From Cristatella mucedo (Eukaryota > Bryozoa > Phylactolaemata > Cristatellidae), in NCBI GenBank assembly GCA_009760855.2, contig WPIO01000066.1, positions 2,041,001 through 2,105,000 of the forward strand: 64,000 nt of DNA. Direction: 5' to 3'. A program made the translations under genes and the position numbers. Shown piece by piece: positions 56,715 through 64,000 of this stretch (its first letter is position 1; each line of letters starts with the position of its first letter). The notes below the pieces were generated by a model, which was not told the origin of the DNA, did not search any database, and saw only the letters and a list, made by a program, of their open reading frames with translations.

Positions 56715-58445
56715 ATTTAAAATGCATAGTATTTCACACCCAGATTATGTAATTTCGACTAGAATGTATTAATAAAATCATGATTTACAAAACTGAAATG
56801 CTGGTCTATTCTTTTGTTAATTCAGAGACATGAAGGTTGGTAAAACAATTTTTCGTCCCTATATTAACTGCATAGCTCTGAGCATAGCATTGCCTCATTT
56901 GATTTACTCTGTGACTATTCATCTGTTTATGTATACACTAATTATGCGAAATTTCTCAAAAATTGGCATTAGATGAGATGAGTAATTGTGCTGAAATGTG
57001 AGCCTGACTTTTGGAAAGGAAAGCTTCACTTCTGACTGGCATGCATTTTACGTAGTATGACAGCAACATATTTTCCAAGCTTGAGACGTTGAAGTTACAA
57101 TAAAACTGATCGTATACTTTTTTAAGGACACGTGGTTTTTAATGCCAATGCGATCACACGTGTTAAAAGTTTTAATGCCATTGTCGTCAGCAATAAACAG
57201 CTGGTAATGAAAGGTTTGAAAATGGTTTCAGATCTGGTTCTGTTTATGAAAACAGTTAGAATGGCCATCTATCTTGACTTCGTGGAGTATAAAGTGGGGC
57301 CAGTCAGTGATTATAAGTGGCGATCGCATATAAATTAGCCACTCCGCTGGTCAGTCCGGCTCACTGGGTGAATTGTCTCCACTGGGCTCGTGCTGAAGCC
57401 TTTTGTGTTGAGGTGGCTAGCAGGAGCTGGGTGATTTGAAGTCATATTGAAGCTCTGCCTGTAGCTTGTAGACCTTATAGCCTTAGACCAGTCGTTACCA
57501 CCATCATCGCCACATCGTCGTACTTGAGAGATTTAAGCAGTAGCCAGATACGATCGTCGTCAGATAAGGCTGTATACTATTTAAGCTCTATCTCTGTGAG
57601 CTTCTTCGTGTAGATGTATGTCTAAGTCAGAATATAAAACGTGGAAAACATGAGATCAAGATTCTGGAGTTATAATCTGGCTGAAAATTTCTAGTTATGT
57701 TAGATCGGGAGCTGGGAAGCCATAACATTACACGTCCCACTTTAATTGATTCTTCATATAACGATGAAGCAGAGAGTAAGTTTATAAGTGTCGAATAAAT
57801 ACCGTACTTGGTAAAATTTCTTGTGGCCATGGATGTAGAATTGCAGATCGATCATTCAGAGCTGCCATTAGGGTCGAGTCTATAGATCTGACAGCACCAG
57901 AATGAAAAAGCCTAATCAAATGTAATCTTCGAGGTAAACATTGCGCACGATAATCCATTAATTGAAATCGAATCCTCATTTGTTCAAAGCCTTTTAAATG
58001 ACAGTTTATTGCAGTTCTAATCTTTTAGGTTACCATTTGTACCGCACCGTCGGAGGCTGTAGCTTTGAAACAGGCGAGGGCATTCCTGCCATGAAATTTG
58101 AGGTGTTAATCTAATGTAACTTTGTCTATTATTTAGAATCAAGTCGCAGTTGTGCGAGCTTGATGTGTCAATATCCGAAGTGTCTCCGTTGAATGCCTGG
58201 AGAAGGCTATCTGACCTATATTGAGGCCACAGCACTTGAACGCACAAGTAAAGCTGAATACAACTTACTAAGTAAAACATGTAAAATTGTTGCGTTCAAT
58301 TTAATATTTAAACTACATTTTCTCTGTTTATATTTAAAGAGATTGTAGCTTGTGTCGAGGCTTCGTTTCTCACTTATTGACGGGACCTGCATGCTTTTGT
58401 CCGGGTCATCAAAAACCTAACTCTACATGGTCCCAGCGAGAAATT
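56715..58445. other. 3' flank of copy D and shared block DNA
   Basis: Matches 19368-19935 and then 21117-22288 directly, without the 1.18-kb segment found in block A. No gene recognised. Confidence 0.65.
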
Positions 58446-58707
58446 ACCGACAACTACTCTCCTACTGCCGAATATGGCGCATCTTTTTCCGCGGTCCTGA
58501 GCTGCTACTTCTATGCTACTCACTACCTCAACTGCTCTCCTGACTCTACTATGCTTCCCTCTTTCTCTTTGTTGCGTGAGATAAAGTCTGTTGGCTAACG
58601 AATGCGTACCAAAAGCCGCCTATGCTGTGAGTGCGCTATACAAAACTCTCCTGCGTAACACCCACATAGTCTTTCTGACTTTGTGGAGTTACAGACGGAG
58701 ATATATT
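58446..58707 (+). mobile_element. LINE-A 3' fragment, absent from block A
   Basis: CGACAACTACTCTCCTACTG through GACTTTGTGGAGTTACAGAC and GGAGATATATTACATGAC. Block A runs uninterrupted at 22285-22305. Confidence 0.92.
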
Positions 58708-59378
58708 ACATGACATCTAAAAGCTCAAAATCAGAGAATTTAATTAAATTAGACCTCCTTCATTGGTCTCCGCTAAGCTCGCTCTTTCTATGTAAATATA
58801 CTTCATCAAGCTCTATGTAAAAGCTTGCGTACATTTTAATTTGATTTTAACTGCGTTATTTATTTATTTCTCTAATGGGAATAGTCTTACAATGAGGGTG
58901 TACTTAAACTGGCATTTTCTAAAATAGTTTTTACGTGCTTTTGGACAGAGCGTGTGCGTACAAGCTTCACTCGTAGAGTGCTTTTGGCAAAGAGTTATTT
59001 TTGGAGAGCTTTTTCCGTGTGCTGCAGTTATTGTTGAGAAGCAAAGATGCTCGCTCACGCAACCGAAGTCGTGGGCTTGACTCCTTCAGCAGGCAAGTGG
59101 CGACGAGAGCGTTAAATGCCTTCCGTCTGGAAGCGAATGAGGCTGATAAATTAAAGGGTGTTGCTACTGTTATCATTTACGTCACGTTACCGTGTTTAAT
59201 TCATGAACGTGCTCGAACCTACCGGCGGCGTCACGTGACAGCCTCAGCCCGAATGTTCAACGCGAGGGCTCAAGAGACTACATGATAAAGGTTATAAAAA
59301 ATGTCTAATTCGGGTAATCTAGTGGTGACGTATTGTTTCTAAAATAGGCTGACAATGACGTTCATTTTTTTCCACTAT
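58708..59378. other. Shared block DNA
   Basis: Counterpart of 22300-22964, with the GTCACGTGAC palindrome and TGACGT sites preserved. No gene called. Confidence 0.55.
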
Positions 59379-59441
59379 AAAAAGTGACCTCGGCTACATC
59401 AAGCTCTGTATAGAGCTTTTCCCGAGGTCTCCATTAAAGCT
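59379..59441 (+). promoter_or_regulatory. LTR-like promoter: TATA, hairpin and early poly(A) signal (block D)
   Basis: TATAAAAA, GACCTCGG...CCGAGGTC and ATTAAA are all conserved relative to 22965. Only loop bases differ (GACCATTTC versus GAGCTTTTC). Confidence 0.45.
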
Positions 59442-59690
59442 TTGGTTATTCCGCTGACATTGTCACTGCGATTGTCAATGAGCAGTCCTCGGAAATGCTG
59501 CTCAACGCAAGACTTGCTTAGCATAAGTTGGCCTGTTGCCAATTAGCAATATCTATCGTTCGGCTGTTTAAAGAGGGTCTGTAAGAAACTCCCGGCATCG
59601 TGTATTCACCCTATCTGCAGCTCGGCTGTGATACTTGCAACCGCTGAGTTTAAATTGTCGGCTGGAAAATTTTGTGTTAGCAGTCACTCG

Positions 59691-59807
59691 CCGTGCCTCA
59701 GCATGTTGTAGTGCCTTGCCTCAGCATGTTGGAGCACCGCGCCCCAGCATGTTGTATGGCCGTGCCTCATCATGTTGTGTCGCCGTGCCTCAGCATGTTG
59801 TGAAAAG
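59691..59807 (+). repeat. Minisatellite, about 23-bp units (block D)
   Basis: Counterpart of 23279-23395 with the same unit number and single-base differences. Confidence 0.9.
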
Positions 59808-60184
59808 TCGACCAGCGGTTGCCGTGGCCACTGTAGCCGAGTTCCAGTTGTCAGAGGCTATTTTCCGCCAAAGCCCCGCCATACTCAAGCCACTCAGCCG
59901 CTCGCCGCTCTGTTGAGCTTGATCAAGATGAGCGGACGTCTGCTTAGAACCACTTTATAATATCCCACGCGCCAACAACAGGGGAACAAGGGAACAATGA
60001 AATTGTTACTTATCATGATCACGCTGTCCAGGAGAATCTTTTGAGTGACAAGCCTGATGGCTTACGATGGATATTTTCGCCGTTAAAAAGGAACACTTCT
60101 AGATATTCTAAGCGCCCGAGAGATGAGATTCATCTGCATAGAATCCCTTCCTCTTTGGGATGTATATTCCATTAGAAATATTAG

Positions 60185-60690
60185 AAATAATGCACTTGAT
60201 AAAGCGCCCTCACATAATTCAATCTCTTTCTAGGTGCTTTACATTTGCTGCAAAGTGAAACGCGATTGAAGGGTAAGTAATATCACGCTTGATAATCAAC
60301 ATGAATAACTTGGCTAGGGGTGACACGCACAGGGTCAGCATGCAAATGTGGTTAGCGGCAGCATGCACAGTGTCAGCACTCATAAGCACATCAAGGACGA
60401 ATCACAGGGACCCACTAAATGCTGTCCTAGATAGGTGTGTTTTTAAGTTTCTTTTGAATGTTGTCAAGTCAGGGGATGTTCTGACGCAAGTCGGGAGGGA
60501 GTTCCAGGCTTTAGGAGCTTACGAACTGAAATGCACGGTTTCCCAAGGATGTGAGGTTTGTGCGAGGTATTGGTAAACTGTTGGATTCCGAAAAAGGGGT
60601 AATACGATGGTGGTGGAGTATATTTGAGAGAAAGGCTGGAGCCAAACAATGAAGTGACCTAAACCAGAGCGACAAAGCAGAAAAGGCTGA
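60185..60690 (-). mobile_element. LINE-B 3' end copy (block D)
   Basis: Counterpart of 23770-24290: the same GATAAAGCGCCCTCACATAA left end and the same truncation. Confidence 0.9.
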
Positions 60691-60967
60691 TATTCCTTTC
60701 TCCATGATATAATTATGCAAGATTAAAGTACGGCAGGTAGTAAATTTAGACGAAGCAAGTGAAAGATACGCATTAAGGATTTACTTTTTGACGTTCAACG
60801 TGGACTGAGATGACTGAGCTTAACTTACTTGGCTGCACTCCATTTCCTTCCCACTCGTATGAGTAGCTTATTCGCCTCTGATAATCCTTTTCAGATCATA
60901 TCTCCTATTAGTTTGTAGAACTCTCCCTCGTCCAGGAAGAATATGGCAAAGAATATTATTATGTAAT

Positions 60968-63140
60968 GCATTATGTCTCCACCTGTACCTCCACAAAGCC
61001 ATACGGACCATGTGGGTTTTATGCAAAAAATAGTTGCGTTTAGCATCCTCACAGCCTCAGCAGCCTTCTTTAGGCATTCGGTTGCCAGCAGACTTAATCT
61101 CATACCAAAGAGAAGTTAGGAAGCATAGTAGAGTCAGGAAAGCAACTGTGGTAGTGAGTAGCATGAAAGTACCAGCTCAGGTTCGCTGACAATTATGAGC
61201 CGTAGTTGGCAGCAATAGAGTAGTTGTCGTTGTGTAAGAATTGTGGAAGAGAGTTCCACAGTCCGGGACCTGCAAAGCTAAAGCTCCTGCAGCCAACGGT
61301 TTCTAAGCGTTCTTATCAAAGATTCTTGAAAAAATTGTTGCTAGGCAGCTAGTTGAACATATGGAAAATAATGGAATGTCAGAAACATTTTAATCAGGTT
61401 TCAAGAGGCAGCACTCTACTGAAACGGCTCTCCTCCATGTTAACAATGACATTCTACGTGGCAACGACGACGGGAAGGTCACTGCCTTAGCTCTGCTGGA
61501 TCTGTCTGCTGCCTTCGACACCATTGATCACGAAGTTCTGCTTGAAAGATTGAGAACAACGATCGGTCTGGCAGACGAAGCACTGGCGTGGTTTAACTCC
61601 TACTTGTCTGATCGTGTTCAATCTGTGTCGTGTGGGGGTCAGGTCTCAGACATGAGAAGGGTCACCTGTGGAGTCCCTCAAGGGTCTGTACTCGGTCCCT
61701 TGCTGTTCTCCATTTATACTCAACCTCTGGGAAAAGTGATTAAGGCCCATGGAATAGGATATCACTTCTATGCTAACGATACTCAGTTGTATCTGTCATT
61801 TAAACCGTCGGAATCTGCTGCAGCAAGTGAGAAACTGAATGCTTGCCTAGCCGATAATCGATCCTGGATGTCGGAAAACTTCCTGAAATTAAATGACGAT
61901 AAAACCGAACTGCTTCTCATAGGACACCCTAAGCGTGAGGCTGGATTAAAAGGCTTCGCAGTTCTAATAGGTTATGCTATTGTGCGACCTTCACCACGTG
62001 CTCGTAATCTAGGTGTCGTGCTCGACAGCTGCCTCAATTTGAAAAGCTTCATTCAGAAGACTGCCTTTACAGCTAGCCATCACATTCGATCCCTATCCAA
62101 GATTAGAAGCTGTCTCCCACAGTGGCTTGTAAAAAGTTTAACTAGCTCTTTAGTTCTGTCTCGGCATGATTATTGTAATTCCCTTTTGGCAGGGCTACCA
62201 AAGAAAGCTGTTATGCCACTACAGCGGACTATGAATATGGTTGCAAGGCTGGTCTTCAAGTCCCAGCGGTTTGAGCACGTGTCTCCTTTGCTGAAAGAGC
62301 TAGAATGGTTGCCGGTTGAGCAAAGGATACAGAGCAAAGTTCTTACCCTGACCCACAAGGCCCGCCACGGCTTGGCTCCTTCGTACCTAGCTGAACTGCT
62401 GCATCAGTTTCAGCCTGTTCGCGCCCTCAGGTCCTGTGTGGACAATAAATTAGCTGTCCCATTACTCCGCTTAAAGACAGTTGGCGACAGAAGCTTTAGC
62501 TCTGCAGGTCCTAGACTGTGGAACTCGCTTCCACAATTCTTACGCAACGAAATCTACTCTCCAACTGCCGACTATGGCACATCTTTTTCAGCGGGTCCTG
62601 AACTGCTACTTCTATGCTACTCACTACCTCAACTGCTCTCCTAACTCTGCTATGCTTCCCACTTTCTCTTTGTTGAGTGAGACGAAGTCTGTTGGCTACC
62701 GAATGCGTACCGAAAGCCGCTTAGGCTGTGAGTGAGCTATACAAAACTGTCCTGCGTAACACTTACATGTCTTTATGACTTTGTGGAGTTACTGACGGAG
62801 ATACATTACATTACATATAAGCGGTGAAACGGGGCAGCTAATTTATTTTCTATATGGCACCTGAAGGCACGAAAAGGCTGAAACTGGTCTAGTAGTTTAG
62901 CTAGGTATGGAGGAGCCAAGCCATGGCGGCCCTTGGGAGTCAGTGTAAGAACTTTTCTCTGTACCCGTTGATCAACCGGCATCCATCCTAGCTTTTGAGT
63001 AAAGCAGACACCTCGTCAAACGTCTGGGACTTGAAAGCCGGCCTTGTAGCAATATTAACAGCCATTTGTAACGGCCTTGGTGCTTTTTTTGGTAACACAG
63101 CCGAATGGGAATTACAATGATAAAGCCTGGACAGAACTAA
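60968..63140 (-). mobile_element. LINE-A-related older copy, split by a younger LINE-A
   Basis: 60968-61308 and 62820-63140 are the two halves of the copy seen whole at 24560-25230. The break is at TTTCTAAGCG|GTG. Confidence 0.9.
61309..62819 (+). mobile_element. Young LINE-A insertion with TAAGCG duplication
   Basis: A 1.5-kb 5'-truncated LINE-A beginning at TTCTTATCAAAGATTC (pre-palm) and ending GGAGATACATTACATTACAT. TAAGCG precedes it and recurs directly after it, and block A has the single uninterrupted site at 24896. Reverse-transcriptase motifs: [29 protein letters not shown] and FYANDTQLYLSF, where YADD is changed to YAND, removing the first catalytic Asp. An early TAA lies at 61391. 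The C-terminal 364 codons are open to 62644. Confidence 0.95.
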
Positions 63141-63544
63141 GGAACTAAGGCACGCAAATGACAAATCACGTGGACCCACTAAATGCTGTGATTAAGTTTT
63201 AGCTTTTTTAAGTGGACGAGTAAGAAGATGTTGCGAAGCAGGCTGGCAATGAGTTCCAGGCTTTGGGAGCGTACGAACATTTTGCACATAAGACACAAGA
63301 CGACTGGCGACAGTGGGTGATGGTATCAAAATATGAATTTGTAACGTCTACGTCCAGTTTGTGCTGTGAATGTCGCTGCAATTATTCTTTTTATGATTCA
63401 TGCATTGACCTAGCAAAGATTACACACTGATTCCCTCAGGTTTTGAGCTTAGGCGGGCATAACTGTGACTCTCACGGACTACAAAAATGTCTCACACCAC
63501 CAATCAACAAGCAGTGTCTGTGAAACAAGCGAAAATTATTATTT
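63141..63544. other. Shared block DNA without a recognised gene
   Basis: Counterpart of 25231-25639. Confidence 0.5.
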
Positions 63545-63960
63545 AATGTAATAGTATTTTATAAAGATAATAATAATTTTTATTGTTATACAATTTTTTG
63601 CATGGCACCCCGAGAGAACTCAATCTCTTAATTGGCACTTGAAACTGGCTGCCAATGAATCGCGATCGAACGATTAGTGGTAGTTTGCTCGATTAAAAAG
63701 CATAACATTGTTAGAGGTGACATGCAAAGTATCAGCATGCAAACATGGTTAGCTGTAGCATGCACAGTGTCAGCATGCGAAATTACATAAAGGACAGGGT
63801 CACGTGATCCCACAAATGCATAAATAGATGTTTTTCGCTTATTTTTAAGTTTGGTCAATTCATTGGATGTCGTGATGCAAGTCAGAAGTGAGTTCCGGGC
63901 TTTGAGTGCATACGAACTGAAAGCACGGTCTAAAAACAAATCCTCTTTTTTTAAAAGACG
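63545..63960 (-). mobile_element. LINE-B-type 3' end, old subfamily (block D)
   Basis: Counterpart of 25640-26035; the block continues past the window. Confidence 0.78.
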
Positions 63961-64000
63961 GATGAGTCTTTAAGGCTGTTAATACAGCTTGCGGTGGCAA

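Larger units (their letters stand above)
52815..64000 (+). repeat. Duplicated block D (paired with 15499-26090)
   Basis: Same order of LINE-B pieces, promoter-like exon, gene, 3' flank, minisatellite and old LINE-A as in block A. It contains two LINE-A insertions that A lacks and lacks the 1.18-kb segment of A. Runs past the end of the window. Confidence 0.93.

Overview
The window looks like an invertebrate animal genome. I cannot name the species. The evidence is spliceable genes with GT..AG introns, AATAAA signals, non-LTR retrotransposons of the CR1/L2 group (Jockey superfamily), tRNA-derived SINEs, LTR-retrotransposon remains and many dinucleotide repeats. There is no sign of bacterial operons, rRNA or CRISPR arrays. 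Names used below are mine. LINE-A has a C-terminal region containing LDYCNSLLAGLP and a 3' end of ACATT repeats. LINE-B has FRANHSTESALL and YADDTQLYLCF and ends in AAAGCGCCTAG...GGGCGCTTTATCAAGTGC followed by a TTA/ATT repeat. SINE-1 and SINE-2 are two tRNA-like families. Layout: 1-8.9 kb is mostly unassigned DNA with microsatellites and scattered LINE pieces. 9.0-15.5 kb is a nest of LTR-retrotransposon sequence: two inverted LTRs, a gag and an aspartic protease, broken up by LINE-B and SINE insertions. 15.5-26.1 kb is a duplicated block (block A) with the first copy of an unrecognised gene family. 26.2-38.1 kb is another LTR fragment, several LINE copies and SINE-2. 38.1-57 kb is a tandem array of three more copies of the same family (B broken, C and D open). 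52.8 kb to the window end is a second copy of the 10-kb block (block D), still homologous to block A at the right edge. The notable content is the four-member family. Each member has a short first coding exon (MDIDTAS...), a 148-nt-class intron, and one large exon giving a protein of about 362 residues that looks like a beta-propeller but matches no family I know. The two best-preserved copies, A and D, differ at about 60 residues, concentrated in patches, against about 17 silent changes, while the frame, splice sites, C-terminus and upstream modules are kept. Copy B is a pseudogene killed by start loss, stops, a LINE-A and a SINE-1. After subtracting insertions, B, C and D are spaced about 7.1-7.2 kb apart, which points to an old tandem array, with A and D also paired by a later duplication of at least 10.6 kb. 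Insertions present in one copy and absent from another give clean empty sites for dating the duplications. LINE copies carry reverse-transcriptase genes that are all truncated, frameshifted or altered at the catalytic YADD. SINE-1 shares its 3' tail with LINE-B, which suggests LINE-B supplied the machinery that moves it. No function can be assigned to the gene family from sequence alone.
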